NCBI GenBank assembly: GCA_014084085.1
Contig: NPFB01000044.1
Span: 44,395 to 108,394, forward strand
Reading direction: 5' to 3'
Source of the DNA: Hondaea fermentalgiana
Lineage: Eukaryota > Sar > Bigyra > Thraustochytrida > Thraustochytriidae
DNA length: 64,000 nt
The position numbers were made by a program, and so were the translations under genes. The notes below the pieces were generated by a model. It had not been told where the DNA came from. It did no database searches and saw nothing but the letters and a program-made list of their open reading frames with translations. This document shows, in pieces, positions 35,201 through 46,500 of this stretch. Positions within the stretch are counted from its first letter, which is position 1, and every line of letters begins with the position of its first letter.

Positions 35201-37095
35201 GCGGCATCACACTCGGAAAAAGGATTCAAGGGAGATGCGCGCTCATTGTTGTCACCTGGACAGTCCAGTGCGAGCCAGGGACTCACCGTCTCGCGCTCCA
35301 TTTCCAGCATAATGGTCCCGAGGATGTCGCTCGATTCCAAGATGCTCGCACGTCGCGACAGGGATTGCCTCCTGTGACCTCGTTTTCGTCGACGCCGCGG
35401 GGATTGCGAAATGCTACGCTTTTTCCGCGTCTCGGGCGCTGACTGGGATTCGTGATTTCGCGGGGTTGATGCAGTCGAAGTCGACTGCTTCATTGGCATC
35501 GAACTTATATCGAGCGCGTGGGACGCTTTCGCTGCAAAATTAATCTTTCGAGGCCTCACCGCAGACGCGTGTCCAAAAAACGCAGTTCGCCTTTCCATAT
35601 CTCTCGGAATCAATAGTGAAGCTCTTGAGGCGTCAAAGAAAGTCTTGCAAATATCTTGCACGTGCTCGACAAGAGCTGCGAAAGACGTGACCTCTGTACC
35701 AACGATGTCCGTGGGTAGCTGAGAAGCGCGCTGCTTGCACGCGGCGGCAATGAGCTCTTCCTCGCTCAGTAGTGGATCTGTACTGGTATCGTGCATTTCT
35801 ACACTGGCCTGCGAGGATTTGTCGACGTCGCTATTCGTGTTGAGACCTCTTTCCTCATCCAAAAGCTGATGATACATTTCTGCCAGCCACTGCGCCTCCT
35901 CGTGCTGGAGCGACGTCCATTGCTGCTCCTGATCTAGAAGCTGTCGTCTTTGCGCGACAAGCACGTGCAACTCCTCGCTCGACACCTGGTCTGCGTCGCT
36001 GTCAACCGCAACTTGTACCACGACGCAGAGCGCAATTGTTTCAGACTCATCCGACGCCTGCAATTCACGACAGCGCTGGCCATGCTTTCGAAAGAGTTGC
36101 ATGGCTCTGTTTGCGAATTCGTCAGCTGCACTCCCAGAAACAGCGTCGCATGCGGTGACATAATGAACTTCTTGTGCATCTAGTATACGCGCGGCGCGGC
36201 GCAGCCAGTCTGCGCGCATCATTTGCGTAGGTTTGCGGCAGTCTGCGCAACGTTCTTCGAGCTCCACATCTGCTGCCAAAAGCTCAAAGAAAGCGTCTGC
36301 AGCCTCATTCACCACGCGTTCGATGAGCAAGTCATCACCTCGCTCTTGTGCGAGAGCATCGAGCCTGTCAGCAAAGTGCTCACCGTGGCCCTGGAACAAG
36401 TCTCGAGCAAGATTCGCATCATATGCAATAGGAAGTCGTGGGTCATCAGCGACGTCCGCAGTGCAATGCTGAGGTTGTCCAGGGGCCCAGAAACCGTCGA
36501 GGCGGGTCTCGCGTGGTGGGCTTGGCTGCGCCTCCTCGGTTGGACTCTTTACGGCGGGCTCAATAACGACTGCTTGGGCACGAGACCAGTGATTTCCAGA
36601 GCTTTCTCTCTCAATTTGCTCAGCCTCGAGAAGAATTCGGTCAACCTCGGATGGGTCTTGCGCAGATCCCTTGATCCATTGTGCGGCAGGACGGGTAAAG
36701 GGCTTTGCAATTTCCACGGCACGCATGGCAGTTGCCAGGCTTAAATGACCGACTCCAGCGGAGGTCATAATGGAGTCGATGCGGTCAAGTTCGAGGCTCG
36801 AAACGTCCACTTTCCAGGCAAAGTCTTTATCCAGCTCGTCTGGGGACCCCACAAGACGATTTGCTCTGTTTGCACGGGCCCGGACAAGCGCCATCATCTC
36901 TGCGTCCGCGGTGAGCGAATTCTCAGGCCCTACCGATTTGCGCGAGCTCTTTTCCTTGTACGTCGTTCGCCTGCGCGAGCTTGCCGGCGAAAGGCCATTC
37001 TCACTTTGTCGAGACGCGCTCTGCTCGAGGGCGTCATCCGAAGCGTCCAGGTCTGGAATATCCAGCTGGAGTGCAAGGTCAGGCTCTCCTTCCAT
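32269..37095 (-). CDS. Large protein with GAF-like domains, unknown function
   Basis: A 1608-residue single-exon protein starting MEGEPDLALQLDIPDLD. I do not recognise it as a whole. Residues 1-300 are charged and low complexity. At about 465-500 FAALVEHVQDICKTFFDASR followed by ASLLIP has the look of a GAF-domain start; a basic Ser/Arg insert (RKKRSISQSPRRRRKRGHRR) interrupts before its second half (FREVSELCVPIFAV, FLGVLRLER). A second region at about 900-1110 is weaker. A third, at about 1240-1400, has IAETIQPACAGLIEQTHLLL, DNIVVYLMP, LASVPLYCP, CFGVCQFRYS and is the best GAF match. GAF domains bind small ligands or cyclic nucleotides; no kinase, cyclase or phosphodiesterase domain is visible. 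The frame runs back to a GTG at 37227, but ATG 37095 is the first ATG. Confidence 0.7.
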   Translation of the reverse strand: MEGEPDLALQLDIPDLDASDDALEQSASRQSENGLSPASSRRRTTYKEKSSRKSVGPENSLTADAEMMALVRARANRANRLVGSPDELDKDFAWKVDVSSLELDRIDSIMTSAGVGHLSLATAMRAVEIAKPFTRPAAQWIKGSAQDPSEVDRILLEAEQIERESSGNHWSRAQAVVIEPAVKSPTEEAQPSPPRETRLDGFWAPGQPQHCTADVADDPRLPIAYDANLARDLFQGHGEHFADRLDALAQERGDDLLIERVVNEAADAFFELLAADVELEERCADCRKPTQMMRADWLRRAARILDAQEVHYVTACDAVSGSAADEFANRAMQLFRKHGQRCRELQASDESETIALCVVVQVAVDSDADQVSSEELHVLVAQRRQLLDQEQQWTSLQHEEAQWLAEMYHQLLDEERGLNTNSDVDKSSQASVEMHDTSTDPLLSEEELIAAACKQRASQLPTDIVGTEVTSFAALVEHVQDICKTFFDASRASLLIPRDMERRTAFFGHASAVRPRKINFAAKASHALDISSMPMKQSTSTASTPRNHESQSAPETRKKRSISQSPRRRRKRGHRRQSLSRRASILESSDILGTIMLEMERETVSPWLALDCPGDNNERASPLNPFSECDAALAWNIEKDHALVRSIAEKKSTRFRDMFREVSELCVPIFAVDPALQEDEEVFLGVLRLERALEQTRLRGKAEGKYFERSNELHARMKEPFGHMDEIVGDECAPMIANALSQYLRDAGDQEKRAATMREWEGEVENLARSCTVQAQLTDIRRGILSARSSTELCEQLAQGLYKSLWLGDLDSLRICAETMQSSDENLLGPSAQAFQRTMLDVHAPSAWDPELEMTPFEMPIAASLRALYTHRKPQLARLDLARTQQKAVKLIIIDHQDHVVKWERSSSINPGAQAPKSNRGEETTNTVTKERKTREQSKTKTRRMEIVPGLYENSGLVERINPRDPVGPSRADRLEDSDSCPWLVQYLRDFGLRVAAAVVDVASKQRLAMKCNARGATFPEEVLPVDGEEIVAWTEWASKSSSRWAFEIAFSLSQSSTAAAKKETVYFCQALALDEHQEEQDFSVWSMDDVLVRTGRGDLEILHWVNSVSPLIAETLRHLAKVEHARGRQEDHRIEMDEIRHDMAETGLRCFQEYLTSAGMHDRAALLASSDQSNNPSIPHGILVCGDLGTFCAKHDLPSQAEHPEEVMASPSQPVHADILTEGDDQGLALLDTSDLAKDLREKMWDFMQRANQDPRHAILRATSSQVSSLVLAHIAETIQPACAGLIEQTHLLLDTDNIVVYLMPEEHDVNQGLKPVYTAASGKTRWEVAENSAQPEFDVEAARCVSEQGAKVSWSEDGTLASVPLYCPNDETPCFGVCQFRYSRPLEEIDVAVQIMLGCSAMVSFDLDVCLRSARDSESLARAETINRSIAEAVHSISPEDRTDWAGRLDRAEALEAAAHEIVPCEFVVPLLQVQIDGKDAFIRLDDARTLESPAACQKDFANVPFVFRSDLAVNEKLSRTLQGTTLSGHDASLLHVFLEASMNNFCIVPFAKCDGLLFLGNRVRFSPQAAPLHHVSWVHRPPQTNEFSEQDTSTLAILVTIIAHY

Positions 37096-37754
37096 GTGCC
37101 TTGCTCTTCTCCGCACAGTCCTCACCGTGGCTCTTAGCCTCTCGTGTCTCTCATTAGCGCCGCGCAGACTCTGACAGTACCAGCCAACCAGAGCCAGCGA
37201 GCGAGCACGAATCAGATTTGGGGTCACCCCCTTTGGAAAGTTTGCGACCCATTTGCTGTCCTCGTTACGGCATCAATCAGGTCAACATCACCGCGCAAGT
37301 ATAAGAATCCGCAATCTCGATTTGACAGTGAAGCAAAGAAAAGAATTGTCAAAGAAAAAGACGAAGTGCGCGAGAAAGCCCAACTTCGAGACTGGCCTCG
37401 GGCCAAGCAGGGCCCAGGGCCCGGCCAGGCCGCTGCCGCGGCGGCTGCGTATACTGCTAAGATACATAATAAAACTGAATCGCCAACGCATACATGTGTG
37501 CCCTCGCCGCGGTGTGCGCAACCCCTTTAAAAGATTCGTGAGTCGCAGGGATGATGCAGAGGGACGGCATAATAAGATCGCCTCGCCTGAACCGCCAGCG
37601 CGTGAACGCGCTCAAGCTTGGCTCGCGCTCGAGCCAGGCTCGCTCGCCTGGCGGCCAGCACTGCGCTTTGCGAAGAGTTCGCGTTGGAGGACCGCCACCC
37701 GAACGGAAGAGGGGGCGGAGAAAGCGGAAAGAAAAAAGCGATAAGAAGGCGGTC
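37096..37754. promoter_or_regulatory. Divergent region between GAF-like gene and PI4KB
   Basis: About 660 bp between outward-facing starts. A TATA-like CTTTAAAAG lies at 37525-37533, about 25 bp before ATG 37551, which would place transcription start near 37555 and favours the downstream PI4KB start at 37755. No separate gene is seen. Confidence 0.45.
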
Positions 37755-40267
37755 ATGTCGAAGCTCGACGACGAGGCGGCGCAGCCCCTGCGCGGCGAAG
37801 AAGCTGAGGAGGCTGCGAGGCCGCCGCCTCTGCGCAGCCCCAATGGAAGCGCAGCCACCGCCTCCGAGGCGAGGAGGGCGTTGATCCAGAGATCCGGGAG
37901 CGCCGCCCAGGGCTCGCTCGCCAATATGCTTCCAATGCTCGAGGAGCCAGACGCCTCGTCAGCACTCCTCGACAACGATGCGAGTCGCGGCGAGGCCGCC
38001 TCTGTTGCCTCGCCGCGCAGCCGCGCCTTCTCAGACATGTCATTTGACCTCGATGGGGACCTCGAGGAGATTGCTGGCTACAGCGCGCTCTCAGGAACGC
38101 GCGACAAAGCGCGCTCCCCGGGCGATATCCGCACTGCCGTTCTCGAGTGGATGTATGAGGAAAAGGATCAGGAAACCTGTGCTGATCTGTGCCTCGCCAA
38201 TGCGAACGTGCTCGAAGATCTCATCTCGGTCTTTGTCAACGTCGTCCTCCATGGCAAGTCGGACGTGATTCGCGCGCAAGTATGGCGTTTCCTCATCCAG
38301 GGCTCCATCAACTCGCACCACTTTGCCTTTCTCGTCATCTGTAACCTGAATGCAAGCTGCCACTCGAAGCCCAAAATTGACGAAGATGAGCTCAGCGCCG
38401 AGTATAAGCGCAAGCGCGCAGAGAATCTTGCCGCTGTTGAGCGCATCATAGATACCATCACACGCGAGTCCCTCACTGCTACAACTAAGATTCAGAACGT
38501 GGTCAAGGCCAACGAGGCTTCCAAGACTGAATCCAAGGACGATCGTGCCCAAAACGCGCTATCTGATCTCGAATCCTCCCTTCACAAGGCTCTTGGTCAG
38601 CTCGAGGACGTCCACGATAGTCAGGTGCTCAGCAATTTGGACATGAATGTGCGAGGCCGCACATCTCGGCAAAATGTCGACATGCTCGTGCTCAAGGTCC
38701 GTAACGCTATGGTGCGCACGCACACGGCCCAAGGCGAGGAAGCTCTGCGCGACCTTGACGGCAAGATTGGCTTTATCAAGGCCCTCACGGACCTCGACGA
38801 CTGGCTTCGGGTCTCCGTCGCTCGCGAAGATCGGGCCAATGTTCTTGAAACCAAGCTTGCTGCCCTCGCTCACTCGGTTCCTTTCGGCGCGTAAGTTGTC
38901 TTGTTCGGTTCGGAATCCGCACCACCATCATTTGTTTCCTGCCAAACTCTCTTTTTCGTGACGTGTCGAGTCGTGCCGGGTCATGTCGTGTCGTGTCGTT
39001 TCGTGTCATTACTAACTCGCTAGCTCTCTCAAAACGCAGATACTTTCCTACGGCCGTGCAGAGTGCTACAGAAAAGCACCGCGTCTTGCGCCTCGTACTT
39101 TCCGAAACCATCGTCTTCAACACGGCGAAAAAGTGCCCCTTTCTTCTCGTGGCCGAGGTCGAACCCATTGGAGCTCCCGAAGGAAGCACCTCTGGCGCAG
39201 CTCAAAGTTCCCCGCGATCGCCCAAGGCCATGGCAATGGGTGCTATCGAAATGGTCAGCACCCGAGAGTTTTGGAAAAATCCCGTCAAGACTCTAAAGTC
39301 CAAGGCCTCAAGCAGCCAAAATGCGAGCGGTATTCTTGAGGTCAACATGGACGAAGACGAAGAAGTCCCTATGACCGAGGGCGAGAATGAGTCAAGCGCA
39401 ATCAAGAATTCCCAGGAGCGCTGGGAGGACATGCAGGAGCGCGTGCGCCGTGAAAGTCCGTATGCTGATCGGCCCAATTGGCAGCTGGCTTCCATGTTTG
39501 TCAAGGCCGGCGACGACTTGCGGCAACAACAACTCGGCGTCCTCTTTGTTTCGACCTTTCAGAAAATCTTCCTCGAGGAAAGAGTTCCTGTATGGCTGTC
39601 CCCTTACAAGGTCATCGCCACAGGAAATAGCTGCGGTCTTCTCGAACCTGCGCGAAACTCGGACTCGATTGCCCGCATCAAGGAGCGAGGTGGCTACGAT
39701 GGTATTGACAAGTACTTTCTGGAACAGTTTGGTCCCAAAAACTCGAAGCGTTACAAGCGCGCGCAGCGCAACTTTCTTCAGAGTCTCGCCGGCTACAGCA
39801 TTGTCTCTTACCTCATCAAGCTCCACGACAGACACAACGGTAACGTTCTCATGGATCTCAATGGCCACCTTTTGCACATTGACTTTGGCTTTATGCTCGG
39901 TTATTCACATCGTCTCGAACGCTCGCCCTTCAAGCTCACCAAGGACTTTGTTGAAATTCTCGGCGGGCCTTACTCCAAGACCTTTCAGACCTTTCGCAGG
40001 CTCATGGAAAAGGCGTACATTGCTGCCAACAAACATCACAAGGAGATTATTCTCCTTGCGGAGCTCATGAGCGTTGGAGACTCCACGAGTGAATGCTTTG
40101 CAGGCGGCCGACGCTGGGTCATTGACGAGCTGCGTGACCGCTTTCGGCCCGGTGCGAGCACGCGAAGGCTCAAGGTTCACATCAACGATATGATTGACTG
40201 GAGTATGGGCAACTACACCACTCGCTGCTACGACCGCTACCAGCGCTGCGTCAATGGTATCTGGTAA
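37755..40267 (+). CDS. PI4KB: Phosphatidylinositol 4-kinase beta (PIK1/PI4KB), two exons
   Basis: Exons 37755-38890 and 39040-40267 give 787 residues. The kinase phosphorylates phosphatidylinositol at position 4, mainly at the Golgi, to drive vesicle formation. Exon 1 carries the helical lipid-kinase-unique region (TAVLEWMYEEKDQETCADL, DVIRAQVWRFLIQGSINSHH). Exon 2 carries the catalytic domain: HRVLRLVLSETIVFN, FVKAGDDLRQQQLGVLFV, VWLSPYKVIATGNSCGLLE, the catalytic loop HDRHNGNVLMD and the activation-loop motif HIDFGFML. The end MIDWSMGNYTTRCYDRYQ is the normal C-terminus. The intron 38891-39039 starts GTAAGT, has a perfect TACTAAC at 39010-39016 and ends CAG; splicing joins GC to A and reads SVPFGAYFPTAVQ. 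ATG 37551 would add 68 basic residues but lies at the probable transcription start. Confidence 0.92.
38891..39039 (+). other. Spliceosomal intron in PI4KB
   Basis: 149 nt, donor GTAAGT, branch site TACTAAC at 39010-39016, acceptor CGCAG, 23 nt from branch to splice site. Upstream of the branch (38958-39008) are imperfect GTCGT pentamer repeats. Removing it joins two halves of one lipid kinase in frame. Confidence 0.9.
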
Positions 40268-40548
40268 TGAGCTAGGCTAGCCGCGCGAGTCTCGCCTTCC
40301 ATACAGTTGCTCTTTTCAATCTTTCTTTCTCCCTGGCATCACGCGCAAATGAACAACAACAATAACAACACAATTTCTCCTTTACCCTCAGAGGCTTGGT
40401 CTGGCCTAATAACCATACCTATACCATGGTAGTAGCTATTGAGCTTTTAACGTTTTGTCCCAGAGCCCGGCTACATTCTCCAAAACTCTAACACTTTGAT
40501 GACGTATCTTATGGCGGACAACCGCTGCAACGATCTCCTTTGAAAGAT
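40268..40548. other. Short intergenic gap between convergent PI4KB and PDZ/coiled-coil genes
   Basis: 281 bp with an AAC-rich stretch near 40350-40372. It should hold both 3' UTRs; nothing else seen. Confidence 0.6.
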
Positions 40549-43500
40549 CTATCTCCAGTGCTGGTAGGCGCCCCCGCGCCCGACCGAGATACTCCTTGCG
40601 CTTGAGGTCGTCGTCCTTCCATTGTGCCTCCTCGAGGACGAAACCATACGATTCGAGACGCCAGAAGAACCAAGCGCCTGCAGTGTCTCGTTCATATCAG
40701 AAGCCAGCGTCTCGAGCTCATCGTGCAGCGTCGCGCTTTCGGCCACAGACACCCCTGATTCGCTCAACGTCAAAGAAGCACTGCTCGATGCAATGCTCGC
40801 ATACTGTCCGCCATGCCGCTCGCGTCGCGCCAAAGCCTCTTCGAGACGAGAAGCACGGTCAGATTCTCGTGCCACCGCGTCCATCAATGCTGCGCAGCGT
40901 TTCGCGTCGCGCTCAGCCACGGATCGCCAAATAATTACCTCCTCGTGCAGCTCGTCCTCCCGACGCGAAGACGCTTGGCTTGGCGAAGAAGACGACGTCG
41001 ATAGCTCTTGCTGCAATGACGCGCCTCTACGGTTCTCGAGCGCTCGAATGCGAGACTGCGCGCTCTCCAATGCCGACTTGAGCAGTTCTGTCTGAAACAT
41101 AGTTTCCGTTTCACGCGCACGGAAACTCGCAAGTTGAGAGTTCGAGGCCTCGAGAACCGCTTTGGTCGTCTCAAGCTCGCTCAAGGTCTCATTGAGGTCA
41201 GGATTCTCCTCGTACAACAAGAGGCGGTCATACTCGCTTACGACAGCATCGCTGACGGGTGTCGCCGCCCCCATCTCAGCCTGCTGTGCCGCTGCGTCCG
41301 TTTGCTGCGCCTGATTCCGCACGCGTCCTGCAGTCTGAGACCGCCATTGCTGCTTTTCTGCACGAAGTACATCAAGTTCTTCTGCTTGTCTCGCAACCAA
41401 ACCCTCCAAGTGAGCCCGGTCCTTGTCAATCTGAGCTCGATGCACGAGCTGCTCAAGCTCTTGACGCTCTCGTTCTTCCACAATTTCTTCTTGTACTCGG
41501 GCCAAAAAGTCCGCGAGCTCTTGTTTATGGAGCTCTCGCATCCGCTTCAGTTCCTCCGGGGCAACTAAGTCAAGGTCATCTGTCTGGCAACCTCCCGATA
41601 CAGTCTCCTTTTCGACGCTTGATGCTTGCTGCAAGGTTTGTGTCACGGCGTCGGAGCTCGTGGCCTTCTCAGACGAAGGCGGCTCGTCTTGCAAGCTTGC
41701 TTGCGTTGCAACATCGCAAAACTCGCGCGCTTCAGCATCGAGGGCCTCCGTTTGCTCCTTCTCCTCGAAAGATCTGGCACGGTAAACTTCAAGTTCGGAG
41801 AGAAGTTCTGCCTCGCGTTCTGTGGCCTGCTGTAACATTTTCTGCGCCGACGAGAGACGCGCCGAGAGATCGGCTTCCTCACTCAGCTTGAGAGCATTCT
41901 CATTTGCCTGACGCTGCAAGTGAGAGAACTGCTCCTCTAGCTGCGCAATCCGATGTCGGGAAGACTCGAGGGCTTCCGAGAGATCTGCTCGCTCTGCAGC
42001 AGAAAATTGCGACTCCCGATGGGCTGTTTCCAATTGCGCATGACACGCAGATACTTTTGACTGCAGGTCCTCGCAACGTGATTCAAGAGCCAACTTCTCA
42101 GCAACGCTAACTCTTTGCGACTCTGTCCCGGCTTGAACCGCATGCTGCAGACTCTCGACCTGAATTTCCAGAGAAGATTTACCCTCGAGCGCCGAAGCAA
42201 GCTCGGCCCGCATCGTTTCAAGCTTCGTTTGCACCTCCTCGTACCGGACTTGCTCGCTCTGCCTTGCCGCGCGGAGGTCTTCAAGCTGTGATAGTTGCGA
42301 TGCGCGAAAGTCTTCGAGTTGTCGCTGGTACTGCTCTTGAGCATCTTCCTTTTCCTTGCGCCAACGGGCAGACTCTGTTTGCTGTCTTTTCAAGAGGTCC
42401 TCGAGCTCGCTGCTGCGCAACGACTCCTGCTCTGCTGAGGTGACCTTATCTTCCAGCAGACGACACTGGTCTCGCAATATATCAATTTCTTTGGCAGCTC
42501 CACGAGCGGTTTGTTCGCTTTCGAATCGGCTGCTCTGATAGCCCGCGGCCTCCTCTTCCAACTCATTGCATCTGGCTTCAAGGCGAGTAAGCCGCTGACC
42601 CTGGGCTTCGGCGGCGGATGTAAGTTCGCTTCGCTCTTTACGAAATGCGTCTCGCTCTTGAGTCATTGCAAAACGCTCATCATCATGTACCGCGATCAAG
42701 TCTTCCTTCTCGCTCGTCAGGCGAAATGTTTCGGCTTCGAGAGAGACGATGCGCTCTTTGAGAGAATGTTGTGCCGCTTCCGACTCGCCCTTGACGATTT
42801 GCAGCTGTGATGCAAGGCCTGCTGCTCTGTTTTCAGACTCGCGCAGGGACCTGTGAAGCTCCTGCTGGCAATTGAGAGAGTCGCGCTTCGTCTCCTCAAC
42901 CTGGTCTTCGTGCTCCTCTAAACGAGCCTGCACAGCCGCTACAAGGTCATGGCTCTTGGCAAGCGCGTCGCGCAGCCGCTCGCACTCGGTGCGCAACCGC
43001 TCGCACTCTTCTTCAAGCCGGTCCGACTTGTGGTGGGAAGAGGCGGCAACACTGGCAGCAGCTTGCTCATCTTCCAGAGCCTGTCGAAGACGCGCGACCT
43101 GTCCCTGAAGTCGGGCAATCTGGGCGTCTGATTGCAGCTTGCACTGCTTCTCGTGAGCGTGCGCATCTTTCAAGCGCGTCTCCAGCGCGACCTTGGCTGA
43201 CGCAGCCTCTGCAAGCTGATCCACTTCGCTGTTGAGCTTTTCCTGCACGACTTCAAGTTCACGCTCTGCGCTCAAAGTAGAGTCGCGAGCATCAGCGAGT
43301 CGCTGCTGCAGAGATTTCTTCTCCTCCCGCAGCGTCGATGCTTCAACTTCTAAATCGCGCAGTCGCGCCTCGCGCTCCTCGGCGTCCTCGCGAGCTTGAG
43401 CAAGAGCCCTGCGCGCACCGTCTTCGATCTCATGCGAGTCGCGAAGACGGGTTAGCTCGCATTCGAGACGAATTGTATTGCGTTGCGCAGTTGTGCGCTC

Positions 43501-46500
43501 TTCTTCCAAGGCATCGTCAAGTTCCTCCACGCGGGTCTGAAGACGACCAGCCATCTCCGTACTTGCCTTTGCGCGCTCGTCAGCCATTCGCAATTCCTCC
43601 TTTTGCGAGGCGAGCGCCGTTTTCGCCATGGCCAGCTCTCGCCGCGCTGCTCGCTCGCTTTCTTTCGATTGAGCCGTCTTCTCCCGCAGCATTATGAGCT
43701 CTTCCTGCCTTTCCTGAGAGAGATTGTTGAATGATTGCTGCTGCGCATTGAGACGGTGTTCTGCATCTTGCAACGCCGCCTCGAGCCCTGCGACCCTTCG
43801 CAAATGTCGGGCCTCGAGATCCTGCGCGCGGCGCGCGCACGATGCAAGCGCGGCGGCCAGCTCGGACGCAAAGTTCTCCAAGATTGCCACAGATTGCTCG
43901 CGGCAATGTCGCTGCTGCATTTGAAGTCTTCCAGTTGCGCGAGAGAGGCTGCCAATATCGCCCGCGCGCGCCCGCATATACGAGTCGCGCGCATGCTCGG
44001 CGACGTCAAGGGCATGACGCGAGTCCGTGAGATCTTTCTCGAGCGCTTCGAGCTGATCGTCACGAGCCTCAACCTTGGCCTCGAGGGTCTCGAGCGCCCG
44101 TGCAGCGCTCGTCTCAGCATGCTCTCGGGCCTGCTCTGCATGCGCCAGAGCATGTGCCTTGTCCTGAAGGCCGTTTTTGAGCCGATTGACTTCTGTATGC
44201 AGCGCCGCGATGTCCGACTCGAGACCCCGAACGACTGTCTCATGTTCTGAAATGGCAAGTTTTCCCGAGCGTGCCTCAGATTGCGCCGCGTCGAGCTGCT
44301 CGACGAGACGGTTGATCATATCACGAGTCTGCCGCTCCTTGGCCTCTTGAGCGTCAAGCGCACCGCGCGATGCGCGCAATGCCTGCTCGGCGTCGGCAAG
44401 CTCGCGACGCATTCGTGTGCAGACGCGTCGCTGTTCGTTTAAGTCGGCTTGAATCTGGTGCGTGAAGGACTGCTGCTCGGATTGGGCACGCTGCAAACCA
44501 CTGCGAAGACCTTCTGCCTCCTCGAGCTGTCGGCGCGCAGCATCAGCATCCTTTTCCGCCTGTGCCGCGCGCACACGTGCGGCCTCAGACTCCGCCGCAG
44601 ACGATGCACGGTCCGCTTCAGCCTGTGCGAGTTTCGTCTCAACGTCTTGAAGCTTTGCGTGCGCTCCACGAAGCGATTCGAGCTCCACGCGCGCGTCTTC
44701 GAGCTTCGACGAGGCAAGCAAAAGCTCTTGGACTTTTCTCTGCGCCTCGTGCAAGCCTGTATCGCTCGCTTCTTTTGAACGAAGCGCTTCGTCAAGACGA
44801 ACTGCAAGCTCAGACGCGCGCGACTGTTCGAGAGAGGCTGTCTCCCGCACTCCCGCAAGCTCCTCTTTCCAGTCGTTGCGCTCCTGCGCGACCTGAGCGA
44901 GCGCTTGGCTGTGCCTTTCGCGCAAGCGACCCAGCTCCTCGTGCTTGGTACGGAGAACATCGCGAAGCTCTGTAAGTGCGGCCTCCTTTTCGGCGAGGTT
45001 TGTGTGCAATGTTTTCAGTTCGTGCTCGAAGTCACTTTCTACCTTACTCAAGACCGCCTGAAACTTGCTGCTCGCTTCGCTTGCAGCTTGCGACCGCAGA
45101 GATTCAAGTTCGTCCGCACGTCGCGCAAGTTCGTCCGAGACAATCTGCACCTGTTCCCGTAACATTGTGCATGTCTCTTGGCGGTCCTGGGCCAGTACCT
45201 GCGCGCGCAGTAATTGTGCGCAAAGGTCTTCACGAAGCATTGCGTCGCACTCAAAGACCCAGCCTTGGTCTTCCTGCCTTGGCGTCTTTTTCTCGCTTGC
45301 AGGGTGCGCCGTTACATCGTGCGCATTGTGTCGGTACTTGGCTTCAAGCTCTGCAAGCTGAGCGGCTTGCAAATGCCTGAGTTCTTCCATCTCCATTCGA
45401 ACCTGGGCACTATCTGTATTGGAACGAGCGGCTCGTCGCTCCGCCTCTTGCAGCCTGCTCATTAGTGCATCTCGCTCTTTGCGATCGGCCACGCGCTCGC
45501 TCGAGGCCGCATGCTGTCGACTTGCCACGTCGACAAGAGCCTCGTGTGCCTTTTCGAGCTCATGTTCTGCAGATGTGAACTTTTGCTTGTACAGGACGAC
45601 CTCCTGGTCGGCTTTGCGTAGCTGCAAAGAGAGCTCTTCGACGGTTTTGCGGAGCTGGTTCGCGTCACGACGCCAGAGTTTGAGTTCCTCGGAGTTCGCG
45701 TCATTTCGCTCGCGCGACAATGCGCGCTGGTCGTCTTGATGCTGAGCGAGTCGCGCTCGAGCCTGTTGCAGGGCGACCTTCAAGTCCCCGACTTCGCGGT
45801 CCTTGGTCGCAACGCTTTGCTGCAATAGGTCCAGGTGCGCCCGTAAGGTCTCCTCTCGAGCAGTTGCAGACCGCGTCTTTTCATCATGTGAAGCCTCCAG
45901 ACTCGCCACCATCTCTTTGAGTTGGCGTGAATGCTCTACATTAACTCGATCAAGGTGCTCATTCAAGGTTGCTTTGTGCTGCGCTTCCAAGTTGGTGATA
46001 AGGCTTTGCTGTTCCTTCACACGGCTTTCTTGCTGCGAAAGTTGGGTTTTGAATTCTTCGTTCGCGCGTGAGAGGTCTACGAGCTTGCCTTCAGTAGCTT
46101 CAAGCGATCGCTCCATGACTTGCACCTTGCGCTCGAAGAATTGCTTGGCCGCCGTGGCCGTGCGAAGGTCCTGTGTTACCTGCGCCAGTTTGCGCTCGAC
46201 AGCGGCAACTTCAGCAGAAAACGCTTGGCCTCGCTGCGTCTCCTCCAAAAGGGTACCATCCTTGCGTTCCTCTTGCTCGTTTACCTTCTCCTTGTCTTTT
46301 TCGCTCGAACTGACGCCAAGCGCGAATTCGTTCGACGTGGATGAAATTGATTCGCCGCTTTCCAGTTGCTGAATGAGTTCGCGTTGGGCGTCCACACGTT
46401 GAGCGAGGCGTGAATTGTCTTCCTTGGCACGACGCAGGTCATTGGCTGTCGCGACAGCGTCGCGATTGCGTCGCCTGACCTGGGAGGCGAGCACCTCAAG

